Assembly: GCA_034509735.1 (NCBI GenBank)
Contig: JACGWO010000006.1
Location: forward strand, 3,859,001-3,923,000
DNA from: Sesamum alatum
Taxonomy: Eukaryota > Streptophyta > Magnoliopsida > Lamiales > Pedaliaceae
DNA: 64,000 nt
Direction: 5' to 3'
Each line of letters begins with the position of its first letter. Position 1 is the first letter of the stretch. Both the position numbers and the translations under genes were made by a program. The notes beneath the pieces are model-generated. The model did not search any database. It was not told the DNA's origin and saw only the letters and a program-made list of their open reading frames with translations. This document shows, in pieces, positions 1 to 12,258 of this stretch.

Positions 1-3000
1 CGAAGGATCACAAGGAAGAGGCTTCGTTGTGAAGAACTGAAAAGAGATGCCTCATAAATACAAAAATCACGAAATGATTCTTGATCGACAAATAAAATAA
101 AGGAAAAAGATGAACATAGATTTGTTCCAAATGACAAAAAGTTTTCAAGATTCAAACACACATCTCCAACTTGAAGCGTAAATGTTATCCAACAGAACAC
201 CTTAACGACATTTCTGTCACTGAACATGCAATCGGAAACACAAAGCACCTGTTCCTACAACCTCCTCCATCAAAATAGGAACTCGGTAAGCATTTAGCAT
301 CATCATAACCACTTAGGCCCCGTTTACTTTGAGGACGAAATTGATTATCTTGAACTAAATGAATGATTAAAAAGCCCTGTATAAATTTAAGGTATTTACT
401 TACATGTACCATTAAATTCTCATAAAATCTGTGAAGTATTTACTTTGTTGTATTTACTTATGTTAGATGGCAAAATTACCCATTAACCCTTCATTCAAAA
501 AATTATAGAGATAAGATTGGTAGGTGAGCTGTCCCAATGCCATGTACCACTATTATGGAGGGTAAAAAGGGCATTTGTCAAAAGCATTTATTGTTGTATT
601 ATTCACATGATAACTTATAACACCACATTCGGTGGTATAAGTTATGCAAGTGTAACAGTAAATAATACAAGGCCCTGTAACTGTACAGGCCCCCAATACA
701 TGAAAGTAAACAATATATTATCCTATACTAACTTTCTTATTCAGGCTAATACATCAAAGTAAACGGGGTCTTAATGGAAAAAGCAACTTCTTGAGAACTT
801 AGGCTACATTTATTAGTCAATGGCATCAGTTACAGTTCGTTTTTACACCCTGATTTAGCTTAAACATTATTAGTTATTCGCAAGTTTTATATAGATTGCG
901 GCGTAAAAGTTCCAATATAAGCTCAGCAGCAACAGTTATAATAAACCACACTACTATCTTAAGTAACTGTAATCCGCTACTACTCCAGCATCAGAGCAAC
1001 CGTTGCAAACCTATGCTTTAGAATAAAAATCCTTGACCTTTCTCAAAACTAACGACTCCTAATCGAGCAAAATTTGGGACTTGAATCTGTCGCTGATAGA
1101 AGATGGAGTCCGTTTTACTGTACCAAGAATATCAGTCACTCAAAATTTATACACAAAACTTTTAATTTGCTTTGCTGAAACACATGATTCACGGTGATTT
1201 ATAATTTCATATGATATAAAGTAGACCACCTAAATAGCGTAGCAGCTTCTGAGATCAGAATGATCAATGGTCGAAATTATTTCAAGATGACCACATAAAC
1301 TTCTGAGGATTGGGAAAGAAGGAATGCAACTTGGGAGAAAATGGAAATTGCTGGAGGGAAAACGAGTTTTACCTCACTATGAAGTGCGGATGTTGTCGTC
1401 CCTCTACGCTCTGGTTCGAAAGCGAGGAGAGATTCCAGAAGCGATAAAGCAGAAGGAGGAAAGTCCTTGAATGTCTCAGCCACGCATCGTCTATAAGGAT
1501 GTTGAGGTTTGAAGATTGTTGCATGCGGTAATTTTGATATTTTCCAGTATTCTTCTGAGGGTGAACCGCAAAGTTTAAATATTTTGTGCAGTTGTTCCAC
1601 CTGCATGCAAAGTCGAGCATTTCTTTCAGCAAAAAGTCAAAATTATGAACATCAACAAAGAGGAACTCTCAAAACTTGCATATAAATTATTTTAAGAGGT
1701 AAACAAAGTAAAACAGAAGGAAAAGGCTTCAAAATCAGATAAATACTTGTCTTTGTCCTTTCCTTGTATATCTTTCCGATACTTGAGTTCACGTAAATCA
1801 GCACCAATTTCATTTTCCAACCTAAATCCTCACTGCTCAAGAGGATCAACGTATCTCTCATATGTTCAAGCCACCACTAAGTTTCCAAGATTTTTCATTT
1901 ATTGCCACTGTTAGCAAAAAATAGTAGATTTTCTTGATTGAGATCTTATGTTATCTAATGCACATTATATTCAATATTTGTTAGAATTTTAGATGCTCTT
2001 AACTACGAAGCACAAGGAAAATGCATAAATAAAACATTGATTTAAGTCGAAGTTCCTAAAACTTTCACCAGGAGAAGAGAATGGAAGGGAGGGGTATCTA
2101 AACTAATGGTATGCCTTTAAAACACTGGTGGTTTAGGCAAGACTAGTACACTTAACCGGACTATACTCGTAAATTTTAAAAAAAAAAATAAAACAAATAA
2201 TAATTATAATAAAATGTCAAGAAACCATCTAAATTTTGAGAACCAAGCAAAACTAAAAAAAAACTAAGATCTGAAAGACAAATATATTACGTAGATGAAA
2301 AAATTGGAATAACGTGCTCGAGCATATATACCAAAAATTGAATCAGCTGCAAAGCAGATCTTTGCAGCGTTCAGGTGAATGATGCCAGCAATGCCATAAT
2401 TGCACGGATGATAATTAGCACAAAAAAGAGACAGAAACTAGATATGAATATCCGTTCTTGATAAAAATGTAATCTCAATAACAGGTAACTGCATAGAAAT
2501 TTCACTTTGTGCTCTCTATTTTATACATGGTAGCAAGGTAAATAACCAAAGGTAATGAAATCTGCCACCTACATGCTCAGAAGCTATTTTAGGTGTTCTC
2601 TTCAGCCCCTTCATATGTCACAATCACAGAAAACGAACCGTGAAGTGAAAAATATAAATATTAATTAGCACATAATTATTCAAATGCCAAGAAAATATTA
2701 TCTTTTGGCCATCTCTACCCAATCAGAATTGAGCAATTATAAATTAGAATACAGTCAAGAAAATCCAGAATTATATAAGACCAGATGAAAGAATTTAATT
2801 CTATTCAGTTGGAGTTTACCTCTGTCCTTCCGGGCATAATTGGTTTTCCGGCAAACAGTTCAGCAAGAATACAACCTGAACTCCACAGATCTACAGACAC
2901 TCCATAGTCTGTAGAACCAAGCAAAAGCTCGGGAGGTCGATACCACAAGGTTACAACACGACTAGTTAGAGGCTGCTTTTTATTGGCGTGGAAAAAAGTC

Positions 3001-4639
3001 GCCAGCCCGAAATCGCCAATTTTCAGATTTCCATGGTTGTCAATCAGAAGGTTTGAGCCCTTAATATCACGGTGCAAGACTCCACGATTATGACAGTGTT
3101 CAAGTCCACGAAGCATCTGTTGCATGAAGCATTTGATCTGCTTGCCGATTGCATAAAACAAATAAATGAATCACTTGACTTGATCCAATTACAAACAAGA
3201 ATAAGATTAATAAACATTATCAGAAGCAGCAATACTGTGGAAAGAGAATGCATAAAAATTACAATGCACGCTGATAGCGGCAGTGTCTCGAGGATCTCGT
3301 GCCTAAGGATAGCTAGTGTATTTCCAGGAAAAATAAGAAATAACGCACCTGTGGTTCGGTAAACCTAACAACCGGTGAAGCTGCAAGTCCAGCAAGATCA
3401 TGCTCCATGTATTCAAACACAAGGTATAAATTGCCTGAAACTCTGGAAGTGACGAGACCTTCAAGCCTCATGACATTTGGATGATCCAGCCTACGTAGAA
3501 TAAGGATTTCCCTAGACATGAAACGCACGCTTTCCGGATCCATGTTGACAAATCGCACCTTTTTCAGCGCAACAATTTTTCCTGTTTCAAGGTCACGAGC
3601 TCTGTACACACTGCTATATGTACCTTGACCAATCTGGGAAGTTGGCAATACAGTTGAAACAATTTAAGAAAATATAAACTTATAGAGAAGAAGCATAATT
3701 TAATCAATGTAAGTATGTCATAACAACATACACAAAAATTCTGCAGAAGCTGAAATCAAGTTAATATAAAGTAGAATGACATGCATTGCTGCGGAGCCAC
3801 CAAGAACAACAACAAAAGATTAAGGCTCTCCTAGGAGTTCTTTCAGAGCACTCTAAAGGTAAATGGCACAATGTCAGGAATCTGAACCATAACGAGTAAC
3901 AAGAAATGAAGAATTAAAAAATTCCCGACTTCTCAACCAAAACACAAAGAAACTTGGCATGTTCGCACATCAAATTAGTTACACTCTTCACCTAAAAAGG
4001 CTAGTTTGCAAGTCTACTCCACTATACAACAGTTGCTAAGAGCTTTTATGGATATTTCTTGCAAATATACAAGCAACATGAATCCAGATGGGCGTCACAC
4101 ATGCAAAGGCCAACATAATAACTACATTAAATTTAAGCAGCAGGAACACACAAAAGGAAACAAACAGAAAGGTGAATGAATCAGACCTTATCCAACTTCT
4201 CAAAAGAATCCGCCTTTCGAGGTATCCATCCTTTGATAGCTTCCCCAGCTACAGAAGTCAGCCATGATGGCCACCCAGCAACAACTTGCGCCCCATCTAC
4301 TCCATTTCGGACACTGAATACCCTACACATCTGAGGCTGCCCTCCTTGCTTTCCAGGCTCTAATGTCGCCCGTTTTTGCATTTGGGGCACTTCAGGCTTC
4401 TCGAAAACCATAGGCTTCCGATCCCCTTCCTCCCACGCGGCCGGGGTGGAGCCAGCACTTTTCTCCGCATTCTCCGTTGATATAAGCCTTGCAGTTGCAT
4501 CATTGCCTCCATTATCAACCTCCACCACAACCTCCTCCTTCCTAGACGAAGCTACCAATTTTTTTGAAGATTTCTTCAACCCTTTTTCCTTCTTGACTTT
4601 GCCCTCATCGCTTCCCCCTTTGGAGCAAACGCAGCCCAT
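1..4639 (-). CDS. CDK-like Ser/Thr protein kinase (IBS1/At1g54610 group), 3' end cut by window
   Basis: Exons by phase and splice sites: 4639-4187, 3633-3349, 3137-2820, 1600-1373, and about 37-1 continuing off the window; all junctions are phase 0. The chosen start gives MGCVCSKG, an N-myristoylation and palmitoylation signal, so the kinase is probably membrane-anchored; an in-frame Met at 4735 would bury that signal and is less likely. Residues 1-145 are a charged, low-complexity head. The kinase domain begins with FEKLDK then the glycine loop IGQGTYSSVY (152-161), VALKK lysine about 175, the PSTAIRE-like helix PESVRFMSREI, HRDIKGSN with catalytic Asp about 270, DFG Asp about 288, and LWYRPPELLLG in the activation segment. 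The last visible residues (FFTTKPLPCDPS) match the family just after the kinase domain. Members are plant-specific CDK relatives; one is linked to priming immunity in Arabidopsis. The exact paralogue is not determined. Introns hold a MITE (316-770). Confidence 0.92.
316..770. mobile_element. Tourist/PIF-Harbinger-like MITE in kinase intron
   Basis: The ends are inverted repeats: GGCCCCGTTTACTTTGA on the left, and TCAAAGTAAACGGGGTC on the right. The insertion is flanked on both sides by the trinucleotide TTA (313-315 and 771-773), the target duplication expected of PIF/Harbinger elements. There is no coding sequence. It sits in the last visible intron of the kinase gene. Confidence 0.75.
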
Positions 4640-5700
4640 ACCGCATGAAAGCTTAAGCCCCTTGTTTTTCTTAACAGGAAACTTGATATTCCTAAAACAT
4701 AAACCTAATTTATTCTTCCCCAATACCCGCAACATTGGGCAGAGGCCTCAACAGCATCCTCAGCATTCAAAAACAATTCCAACAGATCAGAGATCCTTAA
4801 TTAGTACTTCAAACACCTACACCTTCATACATACAACTCCACGGATACCCTATCTATAGAAACACAGAAGGCGATAAATATTCTAAAATTCAAGTTCTTG
4901 AATTAACTTGACTTGAAATCCCAAATTTCAGTCCCTTCAAATTTTAAGCCGAATGCACAAATATTACACCAGAAACGTCGAAATCAAAGAACTCCAACCA
5001 AATTCAGAAACCCTTCACAATCTACAGACGAAATATTCTAAAGTTCAAGTTCTTGAATCAACTTGACTTGAATCCCAAATCTCAGTCCCTTCAAATTCTT
5101 AGCTGAATGCACAAATATTACACCGGAAACGTCGAAATCAAAGAACTCCAATCAAATTCAAAAACCCTTCACAATCTACAGACGAAAGGAGAAATTAACC
5201 GCAGCCCAGATCACAAAATCAGATCTTCTCATCAGAAACCGACCCACATTGCCAGAAATCAAACAATGCAATTGATTACAACAAACAATCCAAAGAACAA
5301 GAAACGGGCAGGCAACTCGTACTTTTTCTTGGGTCAGGAGAGAGAGAGAAGACTGACGGAAAAGAAACTCGCAATCAATCTGAAGCGTGAAATCTCTTTT
5401 GCTTTGAGAACGGCTGAGTTCCTATACTTTCAACTGTCGATTGACTAGAACCGCCGATTTGATTCTAATCAACGATACCCCGCGTTTCTTGAGGAAGAAA
5501 AGAAGATCAAAAAATAGTTTTGAGAAACGGGGGGTGTTGAAGACGGAGGAATGCCTATCTAGAGAGCAGAGAGAGAGAGAGAAAGAGAGAGATTTTCGGA
5601 TCTGAGGAGTTCCTAGGAATGCGAATGACCGATTGATTCTTGGTCCAAACAGAGTACTTGCCAAGAACCCCAAAAACAAAATGAAAATGAAAATAAATAG
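4640..5700 (-). promoter_or_regulatory. Kinase 5' leader region with probable leader intron
   Basis: This is non-coding sequence upstream of the kinase start on the minus strand. It holds an imperfect tandem duplication of 155 bp (4876-5030 and 5031-5187). A GA-rich tract at about 5568-5593 probably lies near the transcription start. I could not fix the leader-intron borders. Confidence 0.4.
4876..5187. repeat. Two-copy imperfect tandem duplication, period 155 bp
   Basis: Copy 1 is 4876-5030 and copy 2 is 5031-5187. They differ at about one position in fifteen by eye. Both carry the landmark AACGTCGAAATCAAAGAACT. They lie in the upstream leader of the kinase gene. Confidence 0.85.
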
Positions 5701-5728
5701 CAGCACCGAAATTTGAAAGGAAAAATCA

Positions 5729-5988
5729 TAAAGATCCGAATTTTATTAAAATGTGATTGGAATTAAACTGAAAATTTCCATCAGAATATATATATATATA
5801 TATATATATATTTCCCATCAGAATATTCCCTACAGACTTTCAAGAGAGAGAGAGAGAGAGAGGGAAATTAATTAAAAGATCCAATTTTTTAAAATGGGAT
5901 TGGAATTTTAGAACGAAAACTCCCATCAAAATATTCTCTACATGCATACAGATGCAGTCTTTTGAGAGAGAGAGAGAGAGAGAGAGAG
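5729..5988. repeat. Diverged tandem duplication ending in GA microsatellites, with an AT microsatellite
   Basis: Two related blocks (about 5729-5862 and 5874-5988) each begin AAAGATCC, include a CCATCA-ATATTC segment and end in (GA)n at about 5839-5860 and 5963-5987. The first block also holds (AT)n at about 5786-5811. They lie just upstream of the kinase leader. Confidence 0.7.
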
Positions 5989-6234
5989 GTATTCTCGTGA
6001 GGAAGAAGGAAGGAACACAGTAAGAACCGTAGGGCCCACATCAAGTAATCACACTCACGACACGAAGACACGTGGCGTCATGGGACATGCAGTAGGACCC
6101 ACCAGTACTAGGTGACAACACAAATATCTAAAAATTTGGTTTTGCTGATTTGTAGAATGTGTACGATTGATTCTTAAAAGGCCGGAAAGAAAATAATAAA
6201 CAAATTTTATTAAAAAAATAATACACAAATATAT

Positions 6235-6449
6235 GATAAATTATGCACCACATCCCTGAAATTATGTTTAATTACACAGACACCTCTTATTCTTTATAAA
6301 ATTATAAATACATCTTTGATGGGATGTTAGTGCAATGTACCCAATTGCGCAGAATTTCGTCATTGATTATGAGGTATACTTGTAACTACAACTACAATTT
6401 TATATTTGTGTAATAGACGTAACACCATGGGGTGTCAATGTAATTTATC
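6235..6449. mobile_element. MITE, family B (TIR near GGGTAAATTACATTGACACC)
   Basis: The left end GATAAATTATGCACCACATC and the right end GGGGTGTCAATGTAATTTATC are inverted relatives of a terminal sequence seen again at 13419, 52007 and 52799. No coding content. Confidence 0.55.
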
Positions 6450-6459
6450 TTAAAAATTA

Positions 6460-6737
6460 GAAATAATTACATTTACACCCCCTAAACTATGATCTGTTAT
6501 ACAAACCATCCATGTCTTTTGAATAATTACACATACACCATTAGAATGTAACCACCATTTACACAAACTACCCCTAATGTTTTTTAAAATACACTTACAC
6601 TCCTCAAAAGTATCGACATTGTTACACAAACTATCCCTATTTTTTTGCTATCAGGGGTGGTTTTTGGAATTATGCAAAAGGCATTGATGATTTGTGTAAA
6701 TAGACTATAGGTCAGGGGGTGTAAATGTAATTATCCC
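6460..6737. mobile_element. MITE, family A (TIR near GGGATAATTACATTTACACC)
   Basis: The left end AATAATTACATTTACACCCC is mirrored by GGGTGTAAATGTAATTATCC on the right, with inner halves such as TTACACAAAC / GTTTGTGTAA also inverted. The same termini recur at 10679-12210, 29902-30036, 36527-36810 and, left-truncated, at 51669-51917. Flanks read TTAAAAATT and TAAAAAATA, a decayed 9-bp duplication at best. Confidence 0.7.
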
Positions 6738-6748
6738 TAAAAAATAAT

Positions 6749-7272
6749 GGGATAATTACATCAGGTTCCCTTTATATCATAGGCCTCGTATGGTTGGAAA
6801 AACATACGATACCCCTGAAGTTTTGCTTTCGTCTAATAAACAAGTCCATCCACTAGTCAAATTTTGCAGAGTTTGCTGATATTAACGAACAAAAAGAATT
6901 GGACGAAAATCTAAATTTCGCTCAATTGACTTATTACTGGTTTATTGCACGTCAAACAATTATTTTTTGTGATCGAACTACACTTATACATCTTCCCACA
7001 TTAATGTGTACAATATCTTCACCCTTATAAAGGTAGTTTACTAATACAAGATTTGTTTTACCTGTAATAAGATAGTAATAAGTCAATCAAGGTAAATATT
7101 GATTTTCATTCAACTTTTTTTTAATATCAATAAATTCATTGAATTTTGACTAACAGATGGATCTATTTGTTCGATAAAAACAAACATCAAGGATAATAAA
7201 TTTAGTTTTTTAAACTGTAAATATTTATGTGTAATTACATCAATTTTTAGGAGATCGCAGTGTGATTATTCA
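6749..7272. mobile_element. TIR element, family E (decayed)
   Basis: It begins GGGATAATTACATCAGG and ends with a weak inverted copy near GTGTAATTACATC...GTGATTATTC. The interior phrase TTTTGACTAACAGATGGATC recurs, with one change, near 57575-57594. No coding content is visible. Confidence 0.45.
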
Positions 7273-7588
7273 AAAAATCATTGCAAATATAAAATAATAT
7301 ATGTATAGATAGATGTTACCGTCATGTTCTTGATTTTGAATTGTGATTGCGCATGTGGACTGGTGTAGGGGCAACATGCTTTCATCTCATCCCAATGGAC
7401 CACTCTCATTTTTTATTTTGAAAACTTTTATTAATTATTGATTAATGTTTTACAACTTTGATATATAATTTTATTTTCTATGGTCCAAATTGACACTTTT
7501 AAGTGAATATTTTAGCAACTTCCTATTTGGGATTTAAAATTTACAGGACATATATCTGAAAAATATTACACGATTTAATATTTTATAG

Positions 7589-8033
7589 AGTAAATTATAA
7601 ACTGCCTTCATTAAAAATTGACATAATTATGAATATCTCCTTGTTGTTTGGAAAAATTTAAATACCCCTTTCAAATGGAAAATAGTTATATTGCCCCTAT
7701 GCGATGAGATAAAAAATACTACTTTACTCTTGTTGAATTTTTTTTATAAAAAAAAAATACAGAAAAATAAGAGGGTAGGGTAAAACAAATAATCCATCGG
7801 GCATATTAGTGCGTAAAAATATTTTATAAAATTCTAAAAAACATGTATATTTATAATCCAAAATAGCATTTTGGTCAGTTTGCCACAAAATTTTAATAAA
7901 AACTTGATGGAGGCTAACGGAATAGGCTCATTGTTAGACGGACGTTAAACTTAAGGGGTATTTATAATTTCTCAAACATCAATAAGATACTTGTACTTAT
8001 GCTAAACCTCAAGAAATGTGACTGTAATTAACC
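7589..8033. mobile_element. TIR element, family C
   Basis: The left part (GTAAATTATAAACTGCC, then TTGACATAATTATGAATATC) and the interior phrase GTTAGACGGACGTTAAACTT match the repeats at 17157-17579 and 22172-24296. The right end GTGACTGTAATTAACC is an inverted relative of the left end. Non-coding. Confidence 0.55.
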
Positions 8034-8895
8034 ATATTTTATAATATGTTTTTGGAACTTGTGAAATGTCTGAAATTATTTAAAAAAATAAATTATTGAA
8101 ATATTTCGATAAGACAAGTTGTTCGAGCTTATAGGATATTGGAGGGTGTTTTCTACTAATCTTATTCGAAGCATCTTATGAGGAGATATTTTAAAAGTTA
8201 GAAAATGTTGAATCTTATTTTAAAGATCAATTTTTAAAGTATTGGAATAAATAAGATGTTTGGTATAATAAGGTTCTCGTATTTTTACAATGATCTATAA
8301 GCATTTCTAATTGGGGCACGAAAAACATTATCTACATAAAGGATAAAAGTGAAATAGTGAATGTGTTGTGCTCGCTTAGATATTAAACTTAAATAACTCC
8401 GACTAAAAAGAAAGATAGAGTTACCTTATCTTTTTTATAAGATTCTAAATACCTTATTTTGGGATTTTATAAGCCCTATAAGAAAATCACCAGACTGTAT
8501 TATAAAGCTTATAAATTCAAAATCATCTTACCAGATTTTTTTAAAGTTTACGATACACCGTGTTTGTTTTCATTTTCGGTCCATCTCCAGCCTAATGTTT
8601 GCATTTGGTTCGAGATACTTTAACTGGGCGTTTTTAGCTAATTGTGGCCCATTTATATATGTATATATACAATTATAAATACATATAAAAGAGATATGAT
8701 TTTGATAATGAACAGTGAAATTTATTTCATAGGAAACAAAACCAAACATACAACACAAATTTTTCACTATTTTAAATTATCTCCAAAAATCAATTCATAC
8801 ACAATATTTATAACTTATACTTATTTATCTCTATTTTTCTATCTATATATCCACAAAACAAAGCAAAGCAAACCAAAATACTTCAAAAATAAAAA
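8034..8895. other. Intergenic AT-rich DNA
   Basis: No gene, RNA or complete element recognised. Scattered A/T runs and short ORFs without family features. Confidence 0.5.
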
Positions 8896-8900
8896 CAAAC

Positions 8901-9262
8901 GGATGGAGGAAAGAACCAGCCAAAAAGAGAAAATGTCATCATTCCCGGAAGTGATGGTGCTGAAAAATGAAAGAAGTCAAAAAAAGAAAATGAAAGGTTG
9001 ACACTATCCAAAAAAGATACTAGTCCAGGTTCAAGAGGATAAAGTATGAGGCCTTGAAAGGAGTCCAGGTTCAAGAAGATAACGCAACGCGATTCAAACC
9101 CACAATTAGTGCAACAATAAATGACCAGCCACTATATAAGCTCTACCGGAAAGAAAAGAATGTGGGAGGAAAAAGATAGGCTTGTATTATATTCTAGTGT
9201 AATTGTGCCAAATTGCAATTCCGATTAACAAAATTTTAGTTAATATTATTTTTGTACCATCT
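8901..9262 (+). repeat. 5' LTR
   Basis: 362 bp. The start has mutated from TGATGG to GGATGG and the end from CCATCA to CCATCT, compared with the other LTR. A TATA box (TATATAAG, about 9133-9140) suggests transcription starts shortly downstream. Confidence 0.9.
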
Positions 9263-9265
9263 ATT

Positions 9266-9283
9266 TGGCGTCGTCTGTGGGAA
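9266..9283 (+). other. Primer-binding site of the LTR retrotransposon
   Basis: TGGCGTCGTCTGTGGGAA follows the 5' LTR after a short spacer. The usual plant form has C where this copy has T at the sixth base, which fits CpG decay. The cognate tRNA is probably tRNA-Arg; this is from memory of the family, not tested. Confidence 0.7.
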
Positions 9284-10161
9284 CTCAGATTTTTCTCTTG
9301 AGTGCGAGAAATATCCTAAAAACTCGAATTCATTCCGTTATTACAAGGCTCTGCCGGATCGCCTTGCCCGGCCACCAGGAATATTTTTCGATACGTCTTT
9401 GGCCACGCGCCCTGCCAATCGGATCGCCATCCGCCGATCTACATGAAGTTGCCGCGCGTGTCGTCGTCCGGCACCCCACGTGTCGGCAATCGCTTATCGA
9501 CCGCCAGTCGCCCCCCTTAGATATGCTTTAGTTTTTTGATCCGTCCGCTGCCGTCTCTGCAACCCAGGCCGCGGACGATCACCATCCGACTCCTTTCTTC
9601 ACGGCGGTCATTTTGAGCCGTCACCCATCTACTTTGGTCAACACTCCGGCGAGAGACATTCCTTCCTCACATGCCAACTTCCAACCATCATTTTCAAAGA
9701 TTTCCTATCTTTATTCTCTTATTACCACTACATTTACATTTGGAACAATAATTCAATTTATCCTCATCGATTTCTATACTCTCTTTCTTATGTGAAGGAA
9801 AAATTTAATTTGTGGCAGGCCTTAGACAATAAAGGACTCCTTCAACTTTGTGGATGGACAAAGCCATTGATGGGAGATACAGTTCCATTAAATCAATTTG
9901 TTAAGTAAGTGCTTTCTGAATAAAAAGGTAAGATGAAGGGTCCAAGATTTCTCATGTCTCCCGATAGCAGCAAGGAGAAATATTGATAAACAGAGCTTGT
10001 TCTTATATTTTCTCCCCTAATTCATTAGTCATAATGCTTGGGGAAGTTAACATTTGAAGGCCCACATTTGAACAGAGTGTGAATAATGAAGACACACACC
10101 AACCCACGGGAGTATTTTCCTCCAAATGTTCGACAAAATGCCTAAATGAGGTGTTCTTTCA

Positions 10162-10448
10162 TCTATATTATTATTATATAAAAGAAACCCTCTTTTTACT
10201 CACAAATGGCGATTAATGATACCGACGCACCACTTTTTGTAATGCCAAAAATAACCCTCAACTGATATGATAACTACTTTATTCAACTTTTCAAATTTTA
10301 TATTAATTGATAAATTAGATTTTTCTTTATTTTCTGTTTTTTAATGTAATGTGTTAGTTTATATATTTTACTCTTATTTATAATATACTTTAAGTGTAAA
10401 AAAAATATTCATTATATGTACGCAGGAACGACGTGCCACAACGGTTAG
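10162..10448 (+). mobile_element. Small Helitron-like element (outer-Helitron family)
   Basis: It begins A|TCTATATTATTATTATATAAAA, matching the 5' end of the Helitron at 14902, and stays similar to it throughout. The 3' end is weaker: TTAG|T at 10445-10449 instead of CTAG|T, without a clear hairpin. This copy keeps the uninterrupted site (between 10376 and 10377) that is filled by another Helitron in the copy at 14902. Confidence 0.55.
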
Positions 10449-10678
10449 TATAATTCTATATAAAGGCAACTGAGAACTTTTTTGCTGCGAATGAGCAAGG
10501 GATTTTTGTTCCAGATTAGCACGAATTTGCTACTCGTGTTTTTTGGGCAGGAATTCTTGAAAAGTTGATTGAGTGGTGCTAGAAATCGTGATGGATCTCA
10601 ATCCTTTCATGCTTTATACCCTGATATTAATCGGATGTGTTGGTTTTCTAGTTTATGCCTGCGATTGTGTTTTTTTAA

Positions 10679-12210
10679 GAGATAATTACATTTACACCCC
10701 TCACCTATTGTCCATTTACACAAACCACCCCTTTTTTTTTTGGAAAAATTACAGAAACCACCCATAACAGTCTTTAAAATCCAAAAATACCCCTATTGAA
10801 TTAGTCAAACTTTAATATAAATTTTAAAGGACCAAAATGCCCTTAGGGGTGTTTCTATAATTACCAAAAGATAGAGGGGGTGTTAATGTAATGTTTATGA
10901 TGATGAGTAATATGACCCCATATATTTTTTTTATTATGTATATCAATCATACATTTAAATTTAAATTATTTTATTAACTTTTTTAAAATTGAATCTCCAT
11001 ATAAAATTACAGTTTCTAATAATTAAAATATTAAATTATTGAATTAATATATATTTCTAAAATTAGTTACTAGATTATAAGTTTAAATTAAAAAATTATC
11101 ATACTTGAATACATTGTTTGAAATTATTAAAATTAAAAAAATATTTATCCTCTATTTTTATTTATAACTAAATTTTATTAAAATTAATATATTATAATTT
11201 AAAATAATTTATGAATTTTATATAAATCATATCATAATTAGTAAAATACATAATTTATTTATTAAAAATATATTTTAAATTCTTTTTTTTAAAATTATCA
11301 CTCACCCCCGCTACACCGCTTGCGCCCTCCTCGTCGCCTCCCCGCCTGCACCCGACCCCTCTTCCGCTTTCGCTCGCCTTCGTTGTCGCCCTCCTCCACC
11401 TTCGTCCACTATCTAAATATGTATTTACAAAAATATAAACATATATTATATATGTATAAATATATATTTTCTTATATATGTATAATTTATTAATTATAGT
11501 AAAATTTAGATACAAATAAACATAGTGGATAAATAATCTTTTAATTTTAAAAATCTAAAATCATTTATACAAGTGTGATAATTATAATTTTAATGTATAG
11601 CCTAGTAACTAACTTTTTGTAATGTATTAATTGAATAATTTAATATTTTAATTATTAAAATGTGTAATTTATGTAAAAATTCAATAAAAAATAGTTAATA
11701 AAATTATTTAAACTTAAATTTAATTAAGTTTGATATAATTTATTAATCTTAATTATAAATACAAATAGAGGATAAATAATTTTTTAATTTTAAAAATCTA
11801 AAATATTTATACAAGTGGATAATTATAATTTAAATGTACAACATAGTAATTAACTTTATAAATATATATTAATTGAATAATTTAATATTTCAATTATTAA
11901 AATCTGTGATTTCATATAGAGATTCAATTAAATAAAGTTAATAAAATAATTTAAATATAAATTTAAGTTTTATATAAATAATAAAAAATATATGGGGTCA
12001 TATTACTCATCCTCATAGACATTACATTAACACCCCCTCTATCTTTTGGTAACTACAGAAACACCCCTAAGGGCATTTTTGTCCTTCAAAATTTATATTA
12101 AAGTTTGACCAAGTCAATACTGCCAAGGGTGGTTTCTGTAATTTTTCAAAAGACAGAGGTGGTTTGTGTAAATGGACAATAGGTGAGGGGGTGTAAATAT
12201 AATTATCCCT
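10679..12210. mobile_element. Large fold-back element, family A termini
   Basis: The two arms (about 10679-11220 and 11670-12210) are long inverted repeats: ATAATTACATTTACACCCCT at the left is mirrored by GGGGTGTAAATATAATTATC at the right, and the match continues through landmarks such as ACCCCATATATTTTTTTTAT. The right arm side also has a direct tandem duplication (about 11527 and 11770, period 243 bp). The centre holds a short GC-rich, pyrimidine-rich island (11301-11410) unlike its surroundings. The flanks share TTTTTTTAA (10670-10678; 12212-12220), a possible 9-bp target duplication, but in a T-run it may be chance. It sits inside the LTR retrotransposon. Confidence 0.7.
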
Positions 12211-12258
12211 TTTTTTTTAATACAGAAATATTTTCTGAAAGTTCATCTCATCAATAGC

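Noticed and set aside
4446..4859. 137-codon open frame on the plus strand opposite kinase exon 1
   Set aside because: It is the antisense shadow of the kinase head and leader; no family features.
9252..9531. Short open frames just after the 5' LTR, possible gag
   Set aside because: Too short, with no zinc knuckle or capsid features; the first overlaps the PBS.
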